Shown: positions 18,678 to 30,500 of the stretch, piece by piece
How the letters are laid out: every line of letters starts with the position of its first letter
How positions within the stretch are numbered: the first letter of the stretch is position 1
From: JADJPO01 sp963825645
GTDB taxonomy: Bacteria > Actinomycetota > Actinomycetes > Actinomycetales > Kineosporiaceae
Assembly: GCA_963825645.1 (NCBI GenBank)
Contig: CAWGTT010000003.1
Coordinates: 431,111-495,110 of the forward strand
Direction: 5' to 3'
DNA length: 64,000 nucleotides
The notes under the pieces: model-generated
Database searches by the model: none
The model's input: only the letters and a program-made list of their open reading frames with translations
What the model was told of the DNA's origin: nothing
Position numbers and translations under genes: made by a program

Positions 18678-18682
18678 TGGGC
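18678..18682. repeat. Target-site duplication TGGGC, right copy
   Basis: Exact match to 13228-13232. Joining the flanks restores GGACGTGGGCGG, which also occurs downstream of tRNA-Val(CAC). Confidence 0.88.
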
Positions 18683-18799
18683 GGATGCGACGACGCCAGC
18701 GTGAGTTGGTGGCTCAAGTCCGTCGAGTGCTCCGGCACAGTGGGACGAGAGCCAGTCCACACGCCGTGTTTGCATTGCTGGGCAGTTGCGGTCCGCGCC

Positions 18800-21014
18800 T
18801 CAACCAGTTGGCCCGACGAGGCTGCTGGGCGCGCCGCGGTAGGTCACGGCGAGTTCGTCCCGGGCGCGGGTGGCGGCGACGTACAGCAGTGAGCGTTCCC
18901 GCAGCAGCGCGTCGGCGTAGGCGTCCTCGGAGTACTGCTGGTCTTTGAGGGCAGCGGGGATGGAGTCTTTGGAGACGTCGAAGAGGAGCACTTTGCTGAA
19001 CTCGGTGCCCTTGGCTCGGTGCATGGTCATGACCACGGGCTGGCCGGGTTTGATGGCTTCGCGGTCGACGGACCGGATCTGGACGCCGCGTTCGGCCAGC
19101 CCTGCGGCGACGCGGTCGCGGGCCCAGCGGTCGCGGACGAGGACGGCGATGGTCTCGGGCGGTGGGGCGTCGTCGCCGCTGACCCAGCCCTGGATGGTGT
19201 CCGCGACGGCGTCGAGCTGCCTGGTCAGGCTGGGGCTGTCGATGACCTGGGGTCGGGGACCGGTGCGGGCGCTGCGGTAGGCCGTCGCGGACTCTGCGCT
19301 GTCCTCGAGGTCGACGTAGGCGCCGCCCTGCAGGATGCGCAGCGCGTAGGCGAGGGTTTGGGCGGTGGTGCGGTAGTTGAGGGTGAGGCGCCGGGATCGG
19401 CCGACGATCCGGATCCCGTACTGGCCGAGGACGACGCGCCGGCCGTAGATGCGCTGGTAGGAGTCCTCGGCGATGAACAGGTCGTCGGCGTGCTCGGCGA
19501 CCAGCGCCCGGAGCAGCTGCCAGTGGGCGGGTGAGAGGTCCTGGCCCTCGTCGACCAGGACGTGGTCGAAGAGGGGACCGTCGTCGGCGACCCGTTCGAG
19601 GTGGGCGGCGGCGATCGCGGTGGCTTCGGTGAAGTCGAGGGTGCCGGCGACCCGGGCCTGGGCGCGGCAGGCGGCCACGACGTCCCAGACCGCGGCCCGC
19701 TTGGCGCGGTCGAGGGCGACGCCGCGGCCCGGACGGCGGACCTTGAGGTAGTCCTGCTTCGTGGTGATCCGGTGCGGCAGGATCACGGTGGCGTATTCGG
19801 CGGCGAAGAACGCGTCGCTGCGCAGCGTCTGCGGCAGGGCCGCTCCGGCGGTCTCGATGGCGTCGCGCCACGGGTTGGACGCGAACCTCGGTCCGGCCTG
19901 TGCCCCGGCGACGCCGAGGACGGTCTGGACGTCGGGGGCCAGATCGGTGGCGGCGGCACGTAGGACGGCACTGGCCAGGGCGTCGATGCCGCTGACGTAC
20001 ACCCCCGGCTCACCGGGTTTCTTCGCCTGGCCCAGGTCCGGGTCGAGCCGGCGCAGGTCGGTCGCCATGGCCTCGGCCAGGTTGGTCGTGAACGTCGTCA
20101 CCAGGACCCGCGCCTCGGGGGTTCGTCGGCTCAGGGCGTGGGCGCGGTGCAGCAGGACGACGGTCTTGCCGGTTCCGGCGCCACCGGAGAGCCGGAACGG
20201 CCCGTTGTAGGTCTTCTGCGCGTAGGCGCGCTGTTCGGGGTGCAGGAACACCCGCCAGGCCCCGAAGTCGCCGCCTTCGATGATCCGGCGTAGTTCCTCG
20301 CGGCCTTCGATGGCGGCGAAGGTGATCTGGGCGGCCGGGTCGGTGCAGGCCCCGGACGAGTCGTTCGTCCTCGGTCGCCTCGAGCGGGGTGACCTCGTCG
20401 GCGACGGGTTCGAGGGCGAACTTGGCCGTGACCTCCTCGACGGGTGTGCCACCGGCGAGGTCGAGCAGGGCCAGCCCCTGCCATTCGACGGCGCCCGCGG
20501 CGACCGCCAGCAGGGCGTCGTCGTCCACGGCGGCCAGCGCCCGGTCGGCGACCGCCGGTTCGATCCCGAGGACGTCGACGAGGGCATCGCGGGTCACGCC
20601 GACCCCGACGAGCACTGGTTCGGGTCGCGGAGCAACGGATGGCGCGGTGTGCGGGGGCGGCGGGGCTGCGGGGGTCTGTGCTGTGGTCTCGACGAGTCTG
20701 ACCTCGGTGACCCCGTTGACCGGGTTGACGCTCAGCACGGCCGTCCTGGCCGTGGCGATGGCGTCGTCGTGCGGCCAGATCCCCAGGTACACGTACGTGG
20801 TTCCGCCGCCGGCCACGAGCTTGAACAGGACGGCCCGGTAGAACTGGTCGACCCGTCCGGTGCGCACCCGGGAATCGGCGCTGTTCGCGATCGGTTCGAT
20901 GTGCAGGCCGGGGGTCGTGTCGTTCTCGCTGAGCTTCTCCAGGAAGGCGTAGGCCTTCTTCCCCACCGACGGGTCGATCTTGCCCTTGACCTTGGCCATG
21001 ACGATGGTGGGCAT
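18800..21014 (-). pseudogene. RelE/ParE-like domain fused to UvrD-type helicase, one frameshift
   Basis: Superfamily 1 helicase, about 735 aa when joined. The N-terminal ~110 residues (KIDPSVGKKAYAFLEKL ... RTGRVDQFYRAVLFKL ... YVYLGIWPHDDA) resemble the RelE/ParE toxin fold. The UvrD core has Walker A SGGAGTGKTVVLLHRA, Walker B VLVDEGQDLSP, motif IV LNYRTTAQTLAYAL, motif V MTMHRAKGTEF and motif VI ERSLLYVAATRARDEL. One frame change near 20350 (between LVRG and TDPAAQITF) is repaired by removing one base. The ATG at 21014 overlaps the stop of the upstream giant helicase (ATGA). Last gene of the defence operon; likely unwinds or processes DNA cleaved or marked by its partners (inference). Confidence 0.72.
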
Positions 21015-24000
21015 CAGGGTCCTTCCGTCCCGGGGGTGGCTGCGGCCAGCGCGGCGAGCAGGGGTTCGAGGTCGGGGCCGAGGACTCGCCAGCCGGCGGC
21101 CTCGAGCTCCCGGCGGGTGTCGGGGTCGGGGGTGAGGAAGACCGCGATCCGCCGGTCGGGCCAGGCGAGGTCGACGACGATGCCCTCGACCTCGTCACCG
21201 ACCACGGGAACCGGAACTTGCCCGGTCACGGCCAGCTTCGGTGAGCAGGTCCACCTCGGCTGCCGAGAAGGCGTTCGCCATCTGTTTGCGCCATTCCGGG
21301 GGTAGGTCCACGGTTTCTCGTGCGGTCTCACCGACCGGCGTTCGAGCCGCGGCGGGCTCGGTTTCGACGAGGGTGCCGGCGTCGGCCCCCGTCGTGGTGA
21401 GGGCCTGGCTCACGGTCGTGATGCTCATGGGTCCGGTGCGCAGGGTGAGGGCGTTGCTGATCCGCAGCCATTCACGCCACGCCTCGTCGTGCCCAGGGTC
21501 GGTGAGCGCGTCGTCGCGGTCGTCGATCACGACGGCGAGGTCGGTCGACAGGGCGCCGTGTCCCTGGGTGACCCGGACCAGGACGCCGAGCGGCCCGGCC
21601 CGCCACCAGAACGCGGGCTCCGTTCCCTCCGCCCCCGGTTCGGACGGCGGGTCGTCGAGAAACACCGCGGCGGCCGCAGCGAGCGGGCCGGGGGGTACCG
21701 GCACCGGGGTCGCCCCGGGCAGGAAGAACAGCGGGACGACGTCCGCGAGGTGGGTGTGCTCGTCGGGGGCCGGCTTCTGGATCCAGTGGAGCAGGAACGC
21801 GAACGGTCCACCGGTGAGGGATTCGACGGTGGTGCCGCTGAACGCGAACTGCCCGGTCTGCAGGGCGGTGGCGACGACCTCGTCGCGGAACCACGACGGT
21901 GGCGTCACGGGGATCTCGGTGTGCGCGGCGGACTCGACGTCCCGGGCGGTCACGGCGAGGACGACGATCCCGTGCTCGCGCAGGGTGCGGCGCTTGGTCG
22001 CGTCGTCGGCGAGCCGGTTGTGCTCGAGGCTGGCGTGGAACTGCCGCCCGTCGGTGAAGACCGCGACGGGCGGAATGTTCGGGTCGTTGCTGCGCAGCAC
22101 GAAGTCGGGCCGGCACCCGTGCAGCACCTCCTGCGGGTCGAGGGTCCAGACCCGGGTCGCGCCGGGGAAGCCGATCTGCAGCCGGTTCCCGGTCGGCCAC
22201 GGGATGTCCTTCACGGTCGCGCCGAGGGCCTTGACCCGGTCCCGGAACACCTTGCGGAAGTGCTGTTCCAGGTGGGACTCGGTGGTGTCCCTGCCCGGCG
22301 GCACCGTGGTCGTCGCCCACCCGTCGGCTCTCCCAGGAGGCGGGGTCGACGTCCGAGCGGCCGGAGGCCAGGATCGCCCGCAGGTGCCGTTCGGCGGCCT
22401 GCCGGGAGACCAGGTCCACCGGGAGCATCCCCCCGGCGAACGGCAGCAGGCAGCGGTGGCACGCCAGGCGCGGCTCGTCGGCGCACGGGCAGTCCCGCAC
22501 CACCTGGTAGGCGCGGTGCAGCAGGTCCCACAGCCGGGCCGGGTCGGCGAGTTCGGCGAGGTACCCGGTGCCGCCCGGCACCACGTCGTGGACGAGCAGC
22601 GCCTCGGGGGTCGCTCCCCCACCCGCCTCGTAGCTGGGATCGGTGACCTGGGCGACGGCGAGGTGGTCCGGGGATCCGCCGAGCTGCTCGCGCAGGCCGA
22701 GCAGCAGCGCCGCGGACAGGCTCGGGACGGCGAAGACGTCGCCGATGGTGACCGACCGGGGCAGCCGCAGCAGCACACCCTGGGTACTCAACGTCCGCAT
22801 CAGGGCGAGGGTGCGGGTGTTCTCCTGCGAGGAGCGGCGGTGCGGGCACCACGCGCGGTGCTCGTCGGGCCGGTTGGTCTTGGCGGAGCGGTCGAGCTTG
22901 CCGCAGCCGGCGCACACCCGGAACAGGTTCGCCGGCCGCTGCACACCGCCGATCGACGTCGCGGCTCCGTATCCGGAGAACCGGCCGCCGTTGACCCAGC
23001 GGATGTCCATGCGGCGCAGGTACTTCAACCCGAAGTCGTAGTTCTCCACGTACCACTCGCGGCGCACCGCCGTCGGGTCGACGTCGGCCGCGACGAAGAT
23101 GGCGAAGCGTTCCCGGCGCCGGTCGTCGCGCCGGTCGGTGATGGCGGCCTCGTCACGGCGCAGCTCGGCGGAGACCCGGGTGAGCTCGACGACGTCGAGG
23201 TGCTGTCTGGTGTCCGCGATGCCCTTCCCCCCGCAGCGCGGACACGAACCGACGGCGACCAGGGTGCCGGTCGCGGCCCGGTCGACGGCGTACCCGCAGT
23301 CCGGGCAGAACGCCCACGGCCGGACCGCGCCGCCCTGGTAGCCGAGGTCGACCGAGTCGATCTCGATCTCCAACCCCTGGGCGTAGAAGACCGCGCCGGG
23401 CGCGAACTCGCGTAGCGCGTTCGCCGAGCCGCGCCGGTAGCCGACCTGGTCGGTGAGGTACTCCTGGGTGTCCGGGTCGATCCAGGTCACCGCGACGTCC
23501 AGGGTGACCGCGTCGTCGAGCAGGGTGTAGTTCGGCAGCACCCCGTGCTCCTCGAGCGAGGCCACCCAGAACTGGTCCCGCAGCCCGGCGATCTGTCCCC
23601 TGGTCAGCCGCAGCGCCGCGGCGGCCGACCGGGCGGCCCGCGTGTCGTCGTCGGTCGCCGCGGGCGATTCGGCGACCTGTCTCAACTCCGGCAGGGCCGC
23701 CTCGATGCCCTGCCGGCGGTGTTTGAGCTCCTCGATGGTCGCGGCCCACCGTTGCGCGGCCGCGTACAGGTGGGCGGCGAGGCCGCTGCTGCCCGGCCCG
23801 TCGCCGGGGGTGGCCCACTCCCGCAACGCCTGCGCGCTCACCGCGGACAGGCCGCCGAACGCCCCCAGGAACCGGTCGAGGTGATCGGCCGGGTCCGTCT
23901 CGGCGAGAGCGACGAGGTCGGCCAGGAACGAGCCGGGCCCGGTGCGGCCGAGGACGTCGGCGGCGCGGCGCGGGCGGTGGTCCGTCGTCCGGGCCAACCG

Positions 24001-27000
24001 GTCGATGAGGTGGGCGACGTACTGGCGTTGCAGGATCTCCTCGGCGCCCAGGTACGTCGCGGGCGGGCGGACCCGGCCGTTGACCACCGACAGCGGGTCG
24101 CCGAGCCGCGGCAGGTGCTCACCGCGGCCGGTGACGAACGCGAGGTTCAGCGCGTTGCCGGTCAGCCGGCCGGCCCGGCCGACGCGCTGCAGGTAGGACG
24201 CCACGGTCCGCGGCAGCGAGGCCAGCATCACCGCCGAGAGGTCACCGATGTCGATGCCCATCTCGAGCGTCGGGCGTGGCGACGAGGACGTTCGGCGAGC
24301 GGGGGTCGTCCTGACCGGACTTGAACGCCGTCTCGTAGGCGACCCGGGTGGCGTCGTCCAGCAGGCTGGAATGCTCCCGGGCCACCACCCGGCGCGGGTC
24401 GCCCGAGGCGTACAGCCGCCGGTAGTAGTTCTCGCCCAGCGCGGTACGCCGCAGCACCCCGGGGCAGCGCACCAGCAGGCACGGCTGCCCGTCGAGCTGC
24501 GCGACGACCGTCGGGGTCGCCGGGTACCGGTTGCGGCACACGACACACTCGAGCAGGCACTCCTTCGCCTGCAACTGCGTCCAGGCTCGGCCGGCTCACC
24601 AGCACCGAGGAGTGCGGGACGGCGTAGACCGTCGCCTGGCTGGCGGTCGCGAACGCGCGGACGATGCCCTCGCTCGCGAGCCGTTCGAAGAGTGCCTTCG
24701 CCAGCCGGGCCCCGTGCTGGGCGCTGACGTGCAGCACCCGGGCGGTCCACCGGGCGTACCAGCTCTGCGCCGACGTCACCGGGTCGAGCAGTCCCTCGTG
24801 GGGCAGCGCCGGGCCGATCCTGGGGTAGGCGGGCGCGGCGCGGCCCTTGGGGAAGGCCGGCATGCCCTGCGCCTTGGGTCGCCCGCCCCAGATCCGGTAC
24901 CGGGAGCCGTCCTCGGTGATGTAGGCCCCGAACCAGGGGTGCTCGATCGCGCCGCGCTCCCGCATCCGTTCCAGGACGCCGCGCACCCACGCCGCGACGT
25001 CGGCGTCGCGGGTCGCGGCGAGTGAGTCGAGGGTGTCCTGCGGCGTGTTCGCGAGCACCACCCGGCCGATCGCCGCCAGGCCCGCCGTGGCGCTGACCTC
25101 GGCGACGACGCTGCCGGTCGCCTCGAGCGTGCGGCCGATCCGGGAGGCCAACCCGAACTCCATCACCGCGTCGAACAGCAGCCGGGACCGGACCCGCCTG
25201 CGGACCGGCGCCGGCACCGACCGCAGCGAGGCCTTCTCCCAGAACGGTGCGAACTCACCGCGTTCCACCAGGGTCGGCGGCACCAGCCGGTACCGGCGGA
25301 ACGGGTCGTCACCGGCCTGGCGGATCGCCTCGTCGACCAGTTCGTCGAGGGCGACCGGATCAGGGCCGACGGCGTCGAGCAGCACCGAGCGCAGCGTCAG
25401 GGTGTGCGAGCGGCTCTGCACGAACCCGGCCCGGTGCGCGGCGTCCTGCACCGAGTCGGTGAACACCAGGGCCTTCTTCTCGGCGGCGTCAAGGTGGGCG
25501 TCGTTGAACAGCGTCGACAGGCTCACCGACAACAGCGTCGCGATGGCGCTGCCGAGGAACCGGATCCCGTCGTCCTGCAGGCACGAGGGGCACAGATCGT
25601 TGTGGGACTGCTCGTCCGCGTCCGGGCCCGACCAGGGTGAGCACGGGCAGGATCCACCCGTCGAGGAAGTCCGGGTCATCATCCGGTGGCGGCGCGGGCA
25701 GGATCGCCCGCTGCCGCACCGAGAACCACCGCAACCCCTCGACGTCCTGACGGTCGTAGAAGGCCGTGTCCGCCTCCAACGGCGCGTACAGCAGCGCCCG
25801 GAACCGGCCCTCCCCCGCGGCGTGGTTGCGGCGGATCGTCGCGTCGTCGGTGTCCAGGTCCACCCCGACCGGGCCCAGACCGACCCCCCACCCCGACCGG
25901 CCGCAGTGCCGGCAGAACACCGCGGGGAACGGCGGCCGGTCCTGCTCGCTCGTCGAGTCCTGCGCCGCTGCGGCGACGACGGCGCCGTCGTCGCTCCACA
26001 GGTACCTCGCCGTGGAGGAGGCGACCCGGTCGATCCGGGTCAGCTCACGCACCCACAGGTGCAGGTCCACCGTGGCGGCGGCCCGCCCGGACACCGCGCG
26101 GACGTGGCTGAGCATCCCGACCAGGTGCAGCAGGAACAGTCGGCGGGCCTCGGCCTGGCGGGGATCCGCCGTGGCCTCCTGGGGAAACAGGTCCTCGGCG
26201 AGGTCGTCGACGTGGGCGGCGGCCTCGGTGAGCCCGACCAGCCGCTGCACCAGCGGGTGCGCCGTCGCCAGCGCCAGCAGGTCGGCCTCGTCCAGGGCCG
26301 CAACCGTCGGCCGCCGGGGCGTCGAACAGGACGGCGAGCACCGCGTCCGCGAGCGCCCGCCCCGGGTCCAGTCCAGCCTCCACGGCCGCCTCGACGGCAT
26401 CGTCGAGGTCGGCGGTGATCCGGGTGAAGTCGGCGGTGACCAACGATGTCGGCACCAGCGCGTCACTGCCCTCGGACCCGGCCGACGCCGGGATCGGCAG
26501 CCGCCGGACCGCGTCGGCGGCGCCGGCGGCCCATTCGGCGAGGTCGAGCCGGGACTCGGTCACCACGCACGAGGTCGTCGAACTCCTCCCCGAACACGGT
26601 GTGGGCGAAGTCGACCATCGCCGCCGGGTCGCCCCGGTCGCCGAGCGTCGCGGACGTCGCGACCGGGGTGATCCGCCCCAACGGCCGCTGCCGGTCGGCC
26701 TCGGTGATGGTCGGGTCGTCCGTCGGGCCACCAGCTCTTCAGCGCGATCCCGAGCCGGCGCAGCAGCATCGCGACGTCGGTGCCCTGCGCGCCGTCGTAG
26801 GTGTGGAACTCGTCCAGCACCAGGTAGCGCAGGCTCAGCGCGCTGTCCCGCCAGATCCCCTGGTCGTCGGGGCGCAGCAGCAACTGGTCGAGCATCTTGT
26901 AGTTCGTCAGCAGGATGTCCGGCGGGTCGTCCCGCAGGATCCCCCGGTCGGTGATCAACCCCGCGGAGCTGACCCGGGTGCGCTGCTCGACCTGCTGACC

Positions 27001-27525
27001 CGTGTACAGGCCCGCGGTGATGCCGCGCAGCTCATCGTGCGTGGTCAGCCACGACGCGAGCCGACCCGCCTGATCGTTCGCCAGGGCGTTCATCGGGTAC
27101 AGGATCAACGCCTTCACCCCCGCCCGCCCCGCGCGGCGTTCCCGCAGCACGTGATCGAGGATCGGCACCAGGAACGCCTCGGTCTTACCCGACCCGGTCC
27201 CCGTCGTGACCAGCGTCGGCAACGGACGAGGCCGGTCGGCGCCGAGCTGCGCACTCGACAGCCGCGCGAACGCGGCGGCCTGATGACCGTACGGCTCCAG
27301 CGGCGGACGCCAATCCAGCGTCTGCTGCCACCCGTCCGCCGCGGCCCGGTACGGAAGGCGCAACCGCAGATACGGACCCTTGAAGATGCCGTCCGCCGAG
27401 TCCTCCAGGAACTCGCTCAACGCCAACCGGGCGTCCTGGTCGGCGAGCGCGAACGTCGTCGTCAGATAGTCGAGCAACCCCTGCCGGACGCCGTGCGCCT
27501 GCTCGGTCGGCAGCAGCTCCGTCAC
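21014..27525 (-). pseudogene. Giant DEAD/DEAH helicase with DUF1998 region and nuclease-like tail, frameshifted
   Basis: About 2,165 aa when eight frame breaks (near 21225, 22316, 24271, 24585, 25630, 26320, 26565, 26727) are closed, all as one-base insertions. Order: Walker A TTGTGSGKTEAFLVPIL, DEFHTYDGAQGTD (DEAH-like box), TSATLG, zinc-binding cysteines (FCRHCGRSG, CPSCLQDD), CVVCRNRY, TPTLEMGIDIGDL, QRVGRAGR (motif VI), CPDCGY/CPRCGGKG zinc ribbon, then a DUF1998-like cluster HDVVPGGTGYLAEL...CPCADEPRLACHRCL, and a tail with GCRPDFVL, VAVFTDGRQFHA and DDATKRRTLREHG like a DUF559/Vsr-type PD-(D/E)XK nuclease. The GTG start at 27525 overlaps the methyltransferase stop (GTGA). Resembles DISARM DrmA/DrmB fused, or Druantia DruE. 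Confidence 0.75.
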
Positions 27526-30500
27526 GAACGCTCCCGCAGCCGACGCTCGAACTCCGCGTACGCGACCCGCATATCGTGCTCACGATCCAGCGTCCGGAAC
27601 GGCAACTCGTAGTGTAGGTGTTGCCCGCCGCGTTCGTCGCGGTGCGCTCCTCCTCGGACAGCCGATCCCCGCGCTTGCGCCACCGGACGAGCACCTCGTT
27701 CGGCACCAGACGACCGTTCGCGTCGTAGTAAGTCCCGGTTGCGGTCGTAGCCATACAGCACCGGGAACTGCGTCCGGTAGATCGTGCACAACTCATCGGC
27801 GGTCACACCCGAGCATGAGCGCGACCAGCGCGTCGATCTCCACCAGCGCCTGACGACGGTCGGCCGCAATGCGCAGCGGAGTGTCTGCGGTCCACCCGGC
27901 ACCGACGACTCCAGCCAGAGCTGCGCGCCGCATGCCGATGGCCTCCCGTCCACGGTCCGCGCCGAAATCCGTCTGCCAGCACCGATGCCCACAGATCGCG
28001 CGTAGGCATCGACGACGCAGTTGAGGCGCAGAGCCCGAAGGAGCAGCGGCAGCCCAGAAGTGGGGGTCGAGCCTCGGCGATGGCAAGTCGTCGAGCGCAC
28101 GTACGCGCCAGATGTCGCTCTTGGGCGCCACACGCACCGAGAAGTCCGCGAGAAGTGACGACAGACACGACGCCAGCCGCGACCAGACGTCTGAGAGCTG
28201 ATCACTGGGCAGCCGACACGCGAAGACGCCGTCGACGTGGGCAGCGCCAGGCGGGATCAGGGCCGGGATGAGCGTTCGTTCGCCCGTGTTGGCTGCCATG
28301 CGTCGCCAGGCGAGGCGGTAGTGGTCGCGGGCGGGGATGGGGTCGTTGTCGGTTCCCCAGTGGGTGTACTTGGTGTCGTAGTCGTCGCGGTTCCCGGCGG
28401 GCTTGTACGCCGTGACCGGGATCGCGTCAGGCGGCAACGCCTCGAAGTCGGTCGCCGACCAGTCCTGCTTGTGCAGCATCGTCGGGTTCGGCGACTTGTA
28501 CAGCGGCGTCGCGACGAACAGGTGCGGTCCCTGCAGGATCACGTCGTCCCACGAGTCGGGCGCCCCCCACCGGGACGTGAAGAAGCCCTTCTGTCGCGGT
28601 CGATGCTTCTCGTCCCACCCCGCGGAGAACTCCAGGTCGAGGCTGCCGACCCGGGGCTGCGTCGCCAGGGTGGCGAGCACACGCTCGACGGCGCGGTTGA
28701 GGGTGTAGAGCATCCGGGTCCGGGTGAGCGGAACCTCGGGCGTCTCGAGCACGTCGTGCCAGGTCCGCAGGACGTCGGCGTCGACATCGACGATCCGGTT
28801 GCGGTGTGGCCGGACGTCCCAGCGGCCGTCCGGGTCCTTCAGACCCGGCTCCGGCCCGGTCCCGTCGTGGACCATCGAACGGAGCACCGTGTCCGGGTGG
28901 TAGAGCCACGACGCCTGCCGGAACTGCACGTGCCGACTCGGACGCCGTAGACGTGAACCCCGATAGTGCTTCGTGGTGGTCGACGTCAGCGAACAGGTTC
29001 AGCTCGTTGACGAAGTGCCAGTGCCGCCGCAGCCGGGCGTACGTCGCCTCCCGCAGCGGCACCGGCCTTCTCGTCGGTGAAGTGCTTCTCCGGGTGGATC
29101 AGCCCGATCGCTCCCCGCGGCGAGGCGTGCCGCCAGGTCTGTTCCATGAAGCAGCGGTAGAGGTCCGGCTGCAGACCGACCAGGTGCGGGTAGTGCTGCA
29201 CGTCACCGACGAACGCGGCGGTGACCGCGACGTCGGCGGTCGCCGTCGAGCACCAGGTCCCGCACGCCGGGCACGGCGAGGGTGTCGGCGCGGCGCGCCG
29301 TCCGTTCGGTCTCGCTGGGTTTGAGGGCGAGTTGCCACCACGGGTCGCCCTCGGCGAGCAGGGCGTCGACGTCCGAGCGGGGCCGCACCCACGGCGGGTT
29401 CCCGAGCTGCAGGTCGAAGCCGCCCTGTCGGGCGAAGACCGGCGCGAAGGCCAACTCCCAGTGGAAGAACCCCTGCTGCGCGGCGATCTGTTGGCAGGTC
29501 CGCAGCCAGGGATGCTCGTCGACCACCGTGGCGACCCGCGAGGCCCCGGCGAAGGCTCAGTTCCAGTGGTTCGTCGCGGCTCCAGGTCGGCCCAGGTCAG
29601 GTCGTCGGCTGAGGCTGATCTGCCCGGCGACGCCCTTGCGCCGCTCCCCGTGAACGCCGAGGAGTTTCACCAGCGCGTCGAGCCACTGCTCCAGCGACGG
29701 CGGCTGGATCCGCTGCGGCACGCCGTCCACGGTCGATCGTGGTGAGGGTGTCGGTGAGGGGCCAGAACCACAGGGCGCACCAGGCGTCCATGACGAGCTG
29801 GAGCCGGCCGTAGGCGCCGTCGGCGTCGGCGAGCGCGGCCTCGATCTGCTCGCGCTGCACGGCCCCGCCGACGGGGAGGTTCTCGGTGCCCCAGACGGGG
29901 ATCGAGCGGCGGATCTCCTGTTCGGCGATCCGGAGCCGGGCCAGGGCGAACTGCCAGAGCTGTTCGACCCGGATCGCGAGGTCGGCGAGCGTCTTCTGTT
30001 GCGCGCTTGGTGGGTTTGACCAGCACGCTCTTGCGCCAGGCCTTGAGCCGGTCGAGGGCGTCGGGGGCGAGGTCCTTGGCGTCCTTGACGTCGACGGCCG
30101 AGCCCCAGCCCTCGGCGGGCAGCAGGAAGTGATGGACCCGCCCGCCGAGGGCCGCGACCGGATCGGCGGCCGTCTCGGGGTCCGGTGAGCGGATGGTCCT
30201 CGGGGACGTCCTTGAGCCAGGTCTTCTTCTCGAGCTGGCTGGGGCGGAACAGGGCGCGGCGGGCGCCGATGAGGGAGTTGCCGCGGCGCAGGTGCAGGCC
30301 GAACCAGGGGGCCTGCAGGTCCTTGCCCATGGTGTCGAGCCACAGCGAGATCTCGGCCAGTTCGACGGCGGTGGCGTTGAGGTCGACCCCGTAGACCTGG
30401 TGCAGCGCGAGGTAGGCCTTGACCTCCTGCAGGCGCCGCGGGTACTCGTCGGGGTCGATCCGGGCTGCCGAGCTCGTCCTGGCGCTTCGCCAGGTAGCGC

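Noticed and set aside
18665..18948. Short plus-strand ORFs right of the transposon
   Set aside because: No motif or ribosome site; they overlap the end of the UvrD-like gene.
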